64,000 nt of DNA from Hexactinellida sp. DTS-2022 (lineage: Eukaryota; Porifera; Hexactinellida). The stretch spans positions 1,798,001-1,862,000 of the forward strand of contig JAPNXP010000009.1 of NCBI GenBank assembly GCA_028753945.1, read 5' to 3'. Under the pieces are notes generated by a model. The model made no database searches, was not told the DNA's origin, and worked only from the letters and a program-made list of their open reading frames with translations. Each line of letters opens with the position of its first letter. The stretch's first letter is position 1. Shown here piece by piece: positions 11,013 through 20,966 of this stretch. Made by a program: the position numbers and the translations under genes.

Positions 11013-12231
11013 ATTTCATTTCTATCTAAATATTCTTCTTCTCCATTATTCTATTTTCTAATTACGACCTCGATGTGTGAGCCCTACACTCCACCTTCAA
11101 ATTACAGCTCAGATTCTAAAGAATGCACCGCACAAGAATCTGAAACAGGAGATTCCTTTCTCCAGGACCATATGGCCCCAAACCTGACAGCCCCGGGTGG
11201 CCCCAATGTTACCATTTCTGGCGTCGTGCCAAGTAATAGGGACGCGGTAGCTATTGCTGACCATTATGCCTCCCGCACCCCGGTCGGGCCTTCCCCGAAT
11301 TTGGTGCCCGGTAACTCCCTGCATTATTGCAGGCATTCAAAGGACTGCAGCAGTCCATGACAGTGATCACTGACCAACTAGCTGCTCAGGCTCCCACCCT
11401 AAGCCAGGAAGTGCAGCTTCAGACGGAATCTATGACGATTGCCGAACCTCCTGTACAAATTGCAGTCCAATCTGCCCAACCCATTTCCTTCTTTGACCCC
11501 AGTGGGCTTGTGGAAAAGAAATTCTTTGCCGGTGCACCGGATAACATATGTGCTTACCTCACTAAGCACTTCTCACATTCATTGGACTCTGAGCATCGAA
11601 TTGAGATGGCTAAGCGGTACAAAAGGCCGGACATCTCTGCTATGAGAGTCCATAAGCTAGACTCACATTTTCAAAAACGAGATTTCGGATTTGTAAAAGC
11701 TCGTGACGAAATACTAAAGGAAATCCAGCGATCTACATTGCATACGGTTGGCCCCTTGTGCGAACTAATCAAGTATGTGAAGGTCATATAATTACTCAAG
11801 ACCAAATGGTGGAGTATGCATCAGCGACTCTAGTTCTACTTGGTGCCACCACCACTAGAATCCTACTGGCCAGAAGGAAAAACGCAATCAGGGCAGTAAA
11901 CCCGGCATTAGTCAGCGAGGTAGAGTCTCTCCCCCCTGATGAGCAAACAAACTTTGTCTTTGGTCCCAACAACCTAAAAACCCTCATTGAAACTCAGAGG
12001 GACCGGTCTACCTTTGAGAAACTAGCTGCAGAACGTCCAGCTAAGAGGCAAAAATCAGACAACGAATCTTACTACAACTCTCGTGAGAATACTGACTTCA
12101 AACCGAACCAGTTTTTTCGGAGGGGCTCCACAGGAGGCACGGGCTTCAGTGGGGCCGATCAGAGGAAATCCCGAGTATCATACCCCAGAAGGCCATACAG
12201 GGGCAACACCTCTGGCAACTACAGGCACTAA
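10998..12231 (+). pseudogene. DIRS gag-like region, frameshifted
   Basis: Three overlapping open frames (10998-11360, 11327-11791, 11758-12231) together cover the expected gag position between the left repeat and RT. The middle frame carries FFDPSGLVEKKFFAGAP and a helical segment with HFQKRDFGFVKARDEIL. The last frame ends in a basic, Arg/Gly/Asn-rich tail (FRRGSTGGTGFSG, YPRRPYRGN) typical of nucleic-acid binding at the gag C terminus. Frame changes near 11340 and 11765 break the protein. The likely role was the structural protein of the retrotransposon particle. The assignment rests on position and composition. Confidence 0.6.
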
Positions 12232-12254
12232 TCCCTCTAAGCCTGCTCGACTTA

Positions 12255-14186
12255 ATGTCGCCTCCGCCCGTCGAACCACCAATGACGGGACGTCTGCCCT
12301 ATTTCTACCACAACTGGGCTCTAATATCCCCGGGGAGCAACATCTTGGCATACGTAGAGGGCCTTATTCTACCCCTAGCATCAGTACCGACTATGGCACT
12401 GCGAACCAACAAACTTCCAAAGGAACAAACTGTCCTTGTACGCCAGGAAATAGAGAGGCTACTCACTATCAAAGCCATTCAACGCACACAAAACCTAGGG
12501 TTCACGAGCCCGATTTTCTTACGCAAGAAATCTTCAGGCCATTGGAGGCTAATCCTGAACCTCAAACTCCTCAACAAATATCTTTCCCCTCCACACTTCA
12601 AGATGGAAGGCATTCAGTGTGTCCGATACATAATCACACAGGGAGACTATATGACCAAAATAGACCTAAAAGATGCTTACCTGACAGTTGCTGTCCATAC
12701 GGACTCCCGCAAATACCTCCAGTTCGAATGGGACAACGTACTGTATCAATACACAACAATGCCCTTCGGACTGAGCATCGCACCCTTTGTCTTTACCAAG
12801 ATCATGAAACGCCCGGTTGCAATCCTCCGGGGCTGGGGTGTGCTACTACTCGTATACCTGGACGAGATGTTAATAATTGCTCACAGTCCGAATACAAGCG
12901 CTCTACATACCCACTGGGTAATCAAAATGCTCTCACAACTGGGTTTCATTGTCAATCGGGAGAAATCTATATTAACCCCGAATCAGGTCATGGAGTTCCT
13001 AGGCTTTACGGTCAACACAACCACCATGACATTCCAACTACCACTGTCGACACTAACAACCATCAAAACGAGATGCAGAGCTATGATACGCAATCCTACG
13101 TGCACGGCTCGCCAGTTAGCAGCCCTACTAGGTCTACTGAGTTTTTCGAAAACTGCCATCAGTCCAGCACCTATATTCTACCGATCAATTCAATTCGAGC
13201 TCATACGAGCCCTCCACGCCTCCGAAGGCTATTACAATCAGTCGATTTCGCTGGGACCTCAGGCCCTATTAGACCTGAAATGGTGGACATCCAGTTCAAC
13301 AGCTTGGAATGTGTCCCCTATCCTGAAACGGAATATCGACAATACTATGCAAACCGACGCATCCCTCACTGGATGGGGAGTAGTATGCAGGGAGCAGAAA
13401 GCGTCAGGACCCTGGTCACAGCAAGAGAAACAGCTCCACATAAACGCTCTAGAGCTGAAAGCTATAATGTTTGTGATCACCCTGTTCTCCAAACCCAACA
13501 CACACGTACTAATTCAGACCGACAATCGCGCTGCAATCCGCTACATAAACAAGCTGGGAGGCACCCACTCCCAAACCCTCTGCAGCCTATCCCTCCAGCT
13601 ACACAAGTTTGCGATATCCAACAATGTCGCTCTAACTGCAGAGCACCTACCTGGGGTAGAAAACATAGAGGCGGACAAACTATCCCGCCTCCCAAACCAG
13701 GATTGGAGCGACTGGAAACTGTTGCCCGAGATATTCAGGTGGACTTTACAGCAGGTGAAGCTAGAACCGGAGATGGACCTATTTGCCTCTCGACTGAATA
13801 CCCAGCTTCCCAGGTTTATGAGCTGGAGACCAGAACCGGGAGCAGTAGCAGTGAACGCATTTGTACACAGTTGGACGAATCTGACATGTCCATACCTGTT
13901 CCCACCAATGATATTGATTGGCCGAGTCCTAACCAAGCTTCGCCTGGACGAAGTGAGTAAGGTAATCTTAATTGTACCCAATTGGCCCTCAAGACCTTGG
14001 TGGCCTGTGCTACTACAGTCCCTGATACAAGAACCAATTCACCTACCACAACTTCCGAATCTGCTCACGGATGTAGAGGGCAACCTTCATCCTCAAATTT
14101 TATCCAAGAGGATGAGCTTACTAGCATGTGTAGTATCAGGGACTTGCTCATCGCAAGAGGTGTCTCTGAACGCTCCAGTGACATAA
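12255..14186 (+). CDS. DIRS reverse transcriptase-RNase H polyprotein (probably inactive)
   Basis: 643-residue open frame. RT motifs in order: SPIFLRKKSSGHWRLILNLK (fingers), YMTKIDLKDAYLTV (motif A, catalytic Asp), TMPFGLSIAPFVFTKIM, and VYLDEMLII (catalytic box, residues about 201-208), where the second aspartate of the usual YLDD is glutamate. RNase H follows with MQTDASLTGWGVV, HINALELKAI, IQTDNRAAI and LPGVENIEADKLSR. The C-terminal part (MDLFASRLN, WPSRPWWP) is the segment commonly found after RNase H in DIRS and Ngaro elements. The Asp-to-Glu change in the active site, together with broken gag and recombinase, suggests a dead copy, although the ORF itself is uninterrupted. A second open frame overlaps it at 12083-13960. 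Confidence 0.9.
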   Translation: MSPPPVEPPMTGRLPYFYHNWALISPGSNILAYVEGLILPLASVPTMALRTNKLPKEQTVLVRQEIERLLTIKAIQRTQNLGFTSPIFLRKKSSGHWRLILNLKLLNKYLSPPHFKMEGIQCVRYIITQGDYMTKIDLKDAYLTVAVHTDSRKYLQFEWDNVLYQYTTMPFGLSIAPFVFTKIMKRPVAILRGWGVLLLVYLDEMLIIAHSPNTSALHTHWVIKMLSQLGFIVNREKSILTPNQVMEFLGFTVNTTTMTFQLPLSTLTTIKTRCRAMIRNPTCTARQLAALLGLLSFSKTAISPAPIFYRSIQFELIRALHASEGYYNQSISLGPQALLDLKWWTSSSTAWNVSPILKRNIDNTMQTDASLTGWGVVCREQKASGPWSQQEKQLHINALELKAIMFVITLFSKPNTHVLIQTDNRAAIRYINKLGGTHSQTLCSLSLQLHKFAISNNVALTAEHLPGVENIEADKLSRLPNQDWSDWKLLPEIFRWTLQQVKLEPEMDLFASRLNTQLPRFMSWRPEPGAVAVNAFVHSWTNLTCPYLFPPMILIGRVLTKLRLDEVSKVILIVPNWPSRPWWPVLLQSLIQEPIHLPQLPNLLTDVEGNLHPQILSKRMSLLACVVSGTCSSQEVSLNAPVT

Positions 14187-14449
14187 TATGCCAAAGTTGG
14201 AGACCCTCCACTCTAAAATCATACACTTCCGCTTGGAAAAAGTGGGTAACATATTGTACCCTTAAAGCAATCAACCACCTGAAACCCGACCTGTATGATA
14301 TAATTGCTTTCTTAACGGAATCTTTTGACTCACAGAAGTCAACTAGTTGGGTATCAAAATCTAGCCAATCTATTGCCACAGAGTCCTTCACTAGCGCAGT
14401 CTTATCAGAGCTACCTACTGTACCAGCTAGCGACGACTGCTACCGCTAG
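13982..14449 (+). pseudogene. Tyrosine recombinase N-terminal fragment
   Basis: The frame overlaps the RT end and carries a SAM-like core-binding region: LLIARGVSERSSDIICQSW, then RPSTLKSYTSAWKKW, as seen in DIRS tyrosine recombinases. The frame stops at 14449, only about 300 bp before the right terminal repeat. There is no room for the catalytic domain with its Arg-His-Arg-Tyr residues, so that part has been deleted. The enzyme would have integrated the circular DNA copy. Confidence 0.7.
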
Positions 14450-14590
14450 TTATAGTTCATTACATAAAAAGCACTTTTTAGAACTAGTACAAGTGTTACC
14501 ACAGCATACTGTGTGTCTGATTAGTTATTAGCTTTCTACTAATCTGCAATGACTAACAAATGACAGGTGCAAGCCTATGAGGTTAAACGG

Positions 14591-14710
14591 CCTATTCAAC
14601 CTTGTGTCATTGTCTGGTGAAGCCATGAAGTAGAATTTGAAATTCGACGAGCCCCGTAGGGGCGACGTCGAATTGTAATTCTACAAATGGCGTAACCAGA
14701 CAATGACATA
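14591..14710 (-). repeat. DIRS internal complementary region
   Basis: Positions 14591-14635 are the reverse complement of the left end of the element (about 10847-10895). Positions 14634-14710 are the reverse complement of the right end (about 14883-14957). The two halves meet at an AA corresponding to the TT at both element ends. Confidence 0.88.
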
Positions 14711-14747
14711 TAGCGTCCCTCCCGCTACCACCCAGTAGATAAAGGGG

Positions 14748-14895
14748 CGCTAGAAGATGCACAGTAGAGTAAACAGGGAATATATAGTACCTAACATACT
14801 ATACGGGTGGCATTTCACCCTAAGTGTAAACATTTACAGATAGAAGTGTTAAATTGCGACCTTGGAGAACTATTCAACCTTATGTCATTGTCTGG
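14748..14895 (-). repeat. DIRS right inverted terminal repeat
   Basis: 148 bp, inverted copy of 10865-11012, ending tatgtcattgtctgg. A further 60 bp up to 14957 are outside the inverted match but are copied in the internal complementary region. Confidence 0.9.
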
Positions 14896-15307
14896 TTACG
14901 CCATTTGTAGAATTACAATTCGACGTCGCCCCTACGGGGCTCGTCGAATTTCAAATTAATCAAGTATGCAATTTCGGAAATATTGTAGGTGAAGATTAAA
15001 TCATCAAACCTCAATATGTGCAATGATGCAGAAATTGGAGGTTACATTTTTGTTATTGCCTGGCTCAGATTAAATGCGAAAATTATAAAAATTTCTAGGG
15101 ACATGCAATACATTCTGTTTTATAATGTGACAAAATTATTTGTCGATTGAACCAAAAGTGTAAGAGCTGAATCCAAATTAGTTCCTACGTGACGTCACAT
15201 TCCCATAAATCGGTATACGTGTGTCTCATTGTATGTTGTGTTATCATCTAAAATTGTGGGCGAATCGAATAAAAACTGAATGAGTTATCCTCAAATATGT
15301 TCGTTTA

Positions 15308-15838
15308 TGACGTCATAATCCCGTTATTTCGCTTAGAAAACCAATAGATCGTTGTCAGCGTGTAAAATTACCCATGCATGCCAATTTTCAGCTTTCTAGG
15401 ACTCGTAGTCTTTCCTATTAATTCTGGACAAACACACACATGCACTTTGCTATACCTGTGTTGGTACGATACGCTATTTATGGTTGATTAGTGTAGGGAC
15501 TAATTAATTAACTGTGTCACAATCAGAAGAAAAATTGGAATTCGTGAACTGCTATCAGGTGTAGAAATTTAGTGTACGTCTAATGCTTTGAATTTTCTAC
15601 AGATCGGAGCAAAATTGGGAGGCTAGTACAAAATATCTGTTTTTCGAAACTGTGACGTCATAATCCCGTTATTTTGTTTCAAAAACCAATAGATCGTTGT
15701 CGCAGTACAAAATTACTCTAGGATATAAATTTTCAGCTTTCTGGGACTCGTAGTCTTTCCAATTAATTCTGGACAAACACACACACACACAAACAAACAC
15801 ACAACAATTGCGCTTTAATATAGAGAAGATATAGATAT
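15308..15838 (+). repeat. Two copies of an interspersed repeat with CA-rich tail
   Basis: Direct repeats at about 15308-15440 and 15654-15790 share gacgtcataatcccgttatt, aaccaatagatcgttgtc, tttcagctttct.ggactcg and attaattctggacaaacac, then run into (CA)n/(CAAA)n. The second copy continues to acaattgcgctttaatata. A third copy is at about 21620-21770. The one-sided microsatellite tail suggests a non-LTR-derived or SINE-like 3' end; the class is unproven. Confidence 0.65.
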
Positions 15839-15862
15839 CAATCCTAAACAAAACTTCACAGT

Positions 15863-16213
15863 TTACTTAAACAAGCTAATCTTCTGATTTTGTTGTTTCT
15901 CTGCCTTCTCTCGCTGTATCCTCTCCATCTCGACCCTATGCTCCTCTGAACGCTTCCTATCTTGTTCAGTGTGATACATGTCATGCCAAGCCTTATGCGC
16001 ATAATGTCTCGAATAGGAGTTATTCTTGTATTCCGGGTCTTTTCCCCAGATGAAGTTGCTAACGGACCTCCAGAATTTATTATCTGTCATTTCTCTTCCC
16101 GGTATTGTCCTTAGTATCTGCTCCTGCTCATAAGTTGCTCTTATTATATACAGGCAGACATCAGGCCTACTCTTCATTGAATAATTTAGCAACCAAATTA
16201 CACATCTGATCAT
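15863..16213 (-). CDS. Small protein of unknown function
   Basis: 116 residues reading leftwards from an ATG at 16213. I do not recognise it. The N-terminal half is moderately hydrophobic (MIRCVIWLLNYSM) and contains CLYIIRATYEQEQILRT. The middle is aromatic-rich (FWRSVSNFIWGKDPEYKNN, HYAHKAWHDMYH). The last 35 residues are a charged helix likely to form a coiled coil (RKRSEEHRVEMERIQREKAEKQQ). Composition is protein-like rather than that of a shadow frame, and no coding frame lies opposite. It could be a complete small gene or the last exon of a larger minus-strand gene. It abuts the tail of an interspersed repeat on its 3' side. Confidence 0.45.
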   Translation of the reverse strand: MIRCVIWLLNYSMKSRPDVCLYIIRATYEQEQILRTIPGREMTDNKFWRSVSNFIWGKDPEYKNNSYSRHYAHKAWHDMYHTEQDRKRSEEHRVEMERIQREKAEKQQNQKISLFK

Positions 16214-16643
16214 TTGCAACTGATATGACTCAGGTTACAATTTTAGCATTTCAAATATGACTAGCGCGCTTCGCGGCAGAACAGAACCACCACCAACCGC
16301 GAAATAGGCATAAAATAGTCAAATTTACAATGTGAAAATGTTGTGATTACGTCATCATGCGATAATGAGTATGCATATTGGCAATCAGCTGTAACCAAAG
16401 GGTCCGCATCATTAATGTACATGTTCTATTCATTTTTCAGATTTTTATCTCTTAGAGGGCGCGAATTATGTGCGGTTCTCGAAATGTGACAATGACGTCA
16501 TAACTTGTCGAGGTGTGAGAAATTTTAAGTGGAAACCTCAACTTGTTGGCGGGTGCCAAAAGTTACCCCTATATGCCAAAAATCATATTTGGAAACCGTC
16601 CAGTTTCTTTAATCAACTCGGAACATACAAACAAATATATATA

Positions 16644-16812
16644 CAGTGGAGCCTCCCATAACGGACACTCCAAATAGCGGACAACCTCTAAATAACGGAC
16701 AACCCTCGTGGCACGGATTTATTTATTTAGCATATGTCTAATAGAAAAGCAACCTCTAAATAACGGACAACGACTCCGGTCCCAAGGTGTCCATTGTTCA
16801 GAGGCTCTACTG
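16644..16812. repeat. Pogo/Tigger-like MITE (TA target)
   Basis: Ends CAGTGGAGCCTC and GAGGCTCTACTG are flanked by TA on both sides (16642-16643, 16813-16814). The interior repeats ctctaaataacggacaac twice. The CAGTRGA..CTC ends with TA duplication are those of pogo-type elements. Confidence 0.75.
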
Positions 16813-16816
16813 TATA

Positions 16817-17069
16817 TGTTATGTCGATTTTGTCAAATAGTCGATTTTACAAAATCGAAATATTTTATTCGTTGATTTTCCAAAAGCGCCCTGGAATATT
16901 TTTTCATTCTAGTAAAAAAATTTCATTTCGGTAAAAACATTTCTTCATGGCTTATCCGAGTAATATAGCCATAGTCGAACACTTGTTTTAATTCCGTTGA
17001 TTCATGTTGATATTGTAAAATCGACATGTTGATTTTGTAAAATCAACATTTGACAAAATCGACATAACA
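16817..17069. repeat. Foldback element
   Basis: tgttatgtcgattttgtcaa at the left is inverted at the right end as ttgacaaaatcgacataaca, with additional inner copies of gattttacaaaatc. It lies directly beside the pogo-like MITE. Confidence 0.7.
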
Positions 17070-18139
17070 TTTACTATATATACAGCCTTGTGTTTTAATA
17101 GTACCCCCGTATAGATATAATATTTTCAGATATTCGAGTGCTTATGTCATATTTATTTCAATTTCTTAACTAATACTTTCTCCTCTTCACACTCCATTGT
17201 TGCATGTTGTTGTACATCTAGATATTATTATAGGATAGAACAATGAATTGAGATTTATCTGTACTTGTACTGGCTGTATATTGCAGGAGCAAGATGGAAG
17301 GTAACTTCATTCTTGTAATTGACGGATTATCAAGGATGGGGCAGAGTGTCTTGAGTTTCCATAATTAGGATTAGGGACTTCTTCCCTAATCCTAATTATG
17401 GGAATTCATTGTATTTATTATACGTTACGACTTATCAATTATATTGAAGCTATTTTGTTGCAAATGTAGTTTTAATTTAATCCCCTTATTATATTTTTAA
17501 TTCTACTTCAGTTTGTAATGAATTTATCTTGATTGCCACATTTAGTTTGGCACTTATGTATCCCACATTAGGATTTGTCACCCAGCTTGCCCACCAATTA
17601 TTAAGTACAACTATACAACAATATTGCGACATTGTATTTCCAAAATATTATCTTATTAACTTGTTTTCACCGGTTATTAGCTGAAATGTATCCATTAATT
17701 TTATCACAATGTTGGTAATCTGATTTGTTTGGTTAACAGTATTTTATACGTACAGTAGTTAGATTTTTCTTTTGACTTCTACTATATTAATTGATTGACG
17801 CATGTACTAAGGCCTTAACCTCTCTACTCAACAATTCATTTATTAAAACCCCCATATCGGGCGATTACTCGAGGGGGTTACTATTCGGGTAAATAAGGCT
17901 CATTGATTTCATTTTGATGAAATTTTCGCAATTGTTCACTTACATTTTTTTATTTCATAAATAAAAATCATGGTAATGCATTCCTACTCGGAATTAACGT
18001 GGCTTAGATTTACTTATTCTTCTTTCAATGAGGAAGCACAATCACATCGCATTTTGATAGGGCCAATTTTCTATTGGAAAAAGATCAGTGAAACAAGCTA
18101 TAGACACTCAAAATACTCAATAACCAATAACTGTATAGA
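17070..18139. other. Gene-free spacer 3' of SDR copy 1
   Basis: Apart from the hairpin at 17359-17401 this is unassigned AT-rich sequence. The short frame at 17970-18155 shows no protein features. Confidence 0.4.
17359..17401. repeat. Perfect 19-bp-stem hairpin
   Basis: ccataattaggattaggga is followed after five bases by its exact complement. No independent transcription signal was seen. Confidence 0.7.
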
Positions 18140-19165
18140 TTATTTTTTAACTTGATCAATTCCTAACATCTCTTCACTAAGTCTCCAGAGATTCTCCGCT
18201 TCTTTCTTGTTCACAAACCAGAGGAGAATACCTTCTGCGCAGTTTGTGAAGTATTTTCCGGATTTCCCTAACACTTTATCGGAGACAGCGCAATAAATAG
18301 AAGTCTGAGCTCCCTGAGTAGGGGATAGTAAAATATTCTTGATGAGCTTTATCCGAACCAATGGACTGATATTAGTAATTACAAATCCTGGATGTACGCT
18401 GTACGCCTCTACTTTCGAGTGTTGCAGTCTGTCAGCTAACTCAACAGTAAACAATACGTTGGCAAGCTTGCTTTTAGAATAATTAGCGAATATACCACAG
18501 CGAGAATTATCAGGCTTAACATTATCTGCCGTTAGATAGGGAGATCCTAATTTATGTACAATTGAGGAGACGTTGATAATCCTACTGGGAGCTGATTCCT
18601 TGATTCTGTCCAGGAGTAGGTTAGTCAGATAGAAAGGTCCCAAGTGATTTACACCGAACGCTAATTCAAATCCATCTGTAGTCACTCCAGGTGTACTGTT
18701 GAGAATACCTGCGTTATTGATGAGAATATCAATTCGTGTCTCTTCCCTCAACAGCTTCTCAGAGAACTCTCGAATCGAGACCTTACTACCAAGGTCAATC
18801 TGTCTGTAGAATACAAGGTCGCTACCTGACTCCTCTCGCAGGTCTCTCTCAGCCCGTGTGCCCCTCTCCTCGCTCCTACAGCCGATGATTACCCTGGCAC
18901 CTCTCCTAGCCAGGGCAAGAGCTGTGGTATACCCGATCCCGCTATTCCCGCCTGTCACAATAGCGGTTTTACCGTCCAATCTCTTTACAGGGAGCTTGTC
19001 CCCTGCAAGGAATAGATCAAACAGGTGTCCGTAGACCAGGGTGTGTAGGATTATAGATGCGGGTACAAAGGCTAGCCAGAGGGAGGGGAGAGGAACGAGT
19101 AGGAAGAGAGGGATAATGCAGAATAGAATGAACTCTGCGATGAATACGATGCTTAACACGACCAT
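18140..19165 (-). CDS. Membrane-anchored short-chain dehydrogenase, RDH11-14-like, copy 1
   Basis: 341 residues, single exon, start ATG at 19165. Residues about 5-48 are hydrophobic and provide a membrane anchor. The Rossmann motif TGGNSGIG is at 71-78 and CRSEER at 96-101 (an Arg typical of NADP(H) binding). NNAG is at 150-153, the catalytic Ser in NVSS at 200-201, and YSKSK gives the catalytic Tyr229 and Lys233. This matches microsomal retinol dehydrogenase/RDH-like SDRs, which oxidise or reduce retinoids and lipid aldehydes with NADP(H) on the ER. The substrate cannot be read from sequence. It is transcribed divergently from copy 2, with 766 bp between start codons. All active-site residues are present, so it is likely functional. 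Confidence 0.88.
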   Translation of the reverse strand: MVVLSIVFIAEFILFCIIPLFLLVPLPSLWLAFVPASIILHTLVYGHLFDLFLAGDKLPVKRLDGKTAIVTGGNSGIGYTTALALARRGARVIIGCRSEERGTRAERDLREESGSDLVFYRQIDLGSKVSIREFSEKLLREETRIDILINNAGILNSTPGVTTDGFELAFGVNHLGPFYLTNLLLDRIKESAPSRIINVSSIVHKLGSPYLTADNVKPDNSRCGIFANYSKSKLANVLFTVELADRLQHSKVEAYSVHPGFVITNISPLVRIKLIKNILLSPTQGAQTSIYCAVSDKVLGKSGKYFTNCAEGILLWFVNKKEAENLWRLSEEMLGIDQVKK

Positions 19166-19931
19166 CTAATTGAATAGTTTAGTATTAAATTATTAATTGC
19201 ATTCAGTAGATTATTGGTTAATTAATTGCCTGATCCCCTACTGAACTATATGCATCATTGTACTTTATTTTTCTAAATTAAACCTTTTTATCAAATCTCG
19301 CCTCGCTGCCTTACCCCTCAATAATAACCCATTCATTACACACAAATTAAACCTTTTATCGTTAAATTACTTATTTCAATACAATATTCTGTAATTTATG
19401 AATCAGATAATTTAACCCTCTAACGATAAAATTACTTATTTCAATACAATATTGTGTAATTATTCCTATGCATAGAGAATGCACTAAGCTGTTGTTGCAT
19501 TCCTGTTGAGTGTTGACCAAACAAAAAAGATTTCCAATTATTAGTGCATTTAAGTTACTAATTTAGAATAATTAATAGTAATCTAGTATATGTTGCATAA
19601 TTATTTTAATTATAATATTGAACTAATTTATAATGACAGTATTTGTTTAAAAAATCAAAAATAACAGAGTAGGCCATGGGCGTCGCCACAGGGGTCAAGT
19701 CCAGTCCTCGACCATTTCACAGTCGGCCACTGGGACCTGGGTGCTACTGGGCTATTCCATTATACCCCGAGGCCTGCTCTCACCAACGGTCGAACGTACA
19801 CGACCGGCAGCACCTAGACTTCTGAAAGCGGTTGATATTTCGGGGCTGAGCCCTTTATCACATTACTGAGTAAATACTGCATATCACATCTTAGGAATGC
19901 GAGTAATAATTTAATACAAATATGTAATTAG
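19166..19931. promoter_or_regulatory. Divergent intergenic region between SDR copies 1 and 2
   Basis: Must contain both promoters. It holds a tandem duplication: a unit sharing aaattacttatttcaatac and tgtaatt at about 19350-19398 and again at 19411-19460. A GC-richer insert (about 19670-19860; cctcgaccatttcacagtcg, atttcggggctgagcccttt) looks like a piece of a mobile element, but I could not assign it. No TATA box was chosen. Confidence 0.4.
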
Positions 19932-20966
19932 ATGGTTGTTCTAAACAACATATTCATCGCAGAGATTATTCTATTCTGCATTATCCCTCTCTTCCTACTC
20001 GTTCCTCTCCCCTCCCTCTGGCTAGCCTTTGTACCCGCATCTATAATCCTACACACCCTGGTCTACGGACACCTGTTTGATCTATTCCTTGTAGGGGACA
20101 AGCTCCCTGTAAAGAGATTGGACGGTAAAACCGCTATAGTGACAGGCGGGAATAGCGGGATCGGGTATACCACAGCTCTGGACCTGGCTAGGAGAGGCGC
20201 CAGGGTAATCATCGGCTGTAGGAGCGAGGAGAGGGGCACACGGGCTGAGAGAGACCTGCGAGAGGAGTCAGGTAGCGACCTTGTATTCTACAAACAGATT
20301 GACCTTGGTAGTAAGGTCTCGATTCGAGAGTTCTCTGAGAAGCTGTTGAGGGAAGAGACACGAATTGATATTCTCATCAACAACGCAGGTCTTCTCAACA
20401 GTACACCTGGAGTGACTACAGATGGATTTGAATTAGCGTTCGGTGTTAATCACTTGGGACCTTTCTATCTGACTAACCTACTCCTGGACAGAATCAAGGA
20501 ATCAGCTCCCAGTAGGATTATCAACGTCTCCTCAATTGTACATAAATTAGGATCTCCCTATCTAACGGCAGATAATGTTAAGCCTGATAATTCTCGCTGT
20601 GGTATATTCTCTAATTATGCCAAAAGCAAGCTTGCCAACGTATTGTTTACTGTTGAGTTAGCTGACAGACTGCAACACTCGGGAGTAGAGACGTACAGCG
20701 TACATCCGGGATCTGTATTTACAAACCTCGATCCAATAATTCAGGCGAGCCTCCAGAGTTTACTTAGGATGATTTTACTATCCCCTACTCAGGGAGCTCG
20801 GACTTCTATTTACTGCGCTGTCTCCGATAAAGTGTTAGGGAAATCTGGAAAATACTTCACAAACTGCGCAGAAGGTATTCTCCTCTGGTTTGTGAACAAG
20901 AAAGAAGCGGAGAATCTCTGGAAACTTAGTGAAGAGATGTTAGGAATTGATCAAGTTAAAAAATAA
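19932..20966 (+). CDS. Membrane-anchored short-chain dehydrogenase, RDH11-14-like, copy 2
   Basis: 344 residues, single exon. Same layout as copy 1: N-terminal anchor, TGGNSGIG, NNAG, NVSS and YAKSK active site. Residues up to about 200 are almost identical to the other copies, including at synonymous positions. The segment after the active site (HPGSVFTNLDPIIQASLQSL) differs, and identity returns from LLSPTQGA onward to the C terminus. The variable segment corresponds to the substrate-binding and lid region in SDRs, so the copies may differ in substrate. It stands head-to-head with copy 1. Confidence 0.88.
   Translation: MVVLNNIFIAEIILFCIIPLFLLVPLPSLWLAFVPASIILHTLVYGHLFDLFLVGDKLPVKRLDGKTAIVTGGNSGIGYTTALDLARRGARVIIGCRSEERGTRAERDLREESGSDLVFYKQIDLGSKVSIREFSEKLLREETRIDILINNAGLLNSTPGVTTDGFELAFGVNHLGPFYLTNLLLDRIKESAPSRIINVSSIVHKLGSPYLTADNVKPDNSRCGIFSNYAKSKLANVLFTVELADRLQHSGVETYSVHPGSVFTNLDPIIQASLQSLLRMILLSPTQGARTSIYCAVSDKVLGKSGKYFTNCAEGILLWFVNKKEAENLWKLSEEMLGIDQVKK

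Larger units (their letters stand above)
10847..14957 (+). mobile_element. DIRS-type tyrosine-recombinase retrotransposon, decayed
   Basis: The element is bounded by a TT dinucleotide at 10847-10848 and 14956-14957. It has 148-bp inverted terminal repeats (10865-11012 and 14748-14895) and an internal complementary region at 14591-14710 that is the reverse complement of the right end joined to the left end. That fused-ends region is diagnostic of DIRS elements, which replicate through a circular intermediate. Coding order is gag-like ORFs, RT/RNase H, then the start of a tyrosine recombinase. The element is not intact: gag is split by frameshifts, the recombinase catalytic domain is missing, and the RT catalytic box reads YLDE instead of YLDD. 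Confidence 0.9.

Noticed and set aside
19670-19860. Possible tRNA-derived SINE or LINE fragment between SDR copies 1 and 2
   Set aside because: It is GC-richer than its surroundings, but no A/B box pair, cloverleaf or reverse-transcriptase motif could be read; left as an unassigned insert.
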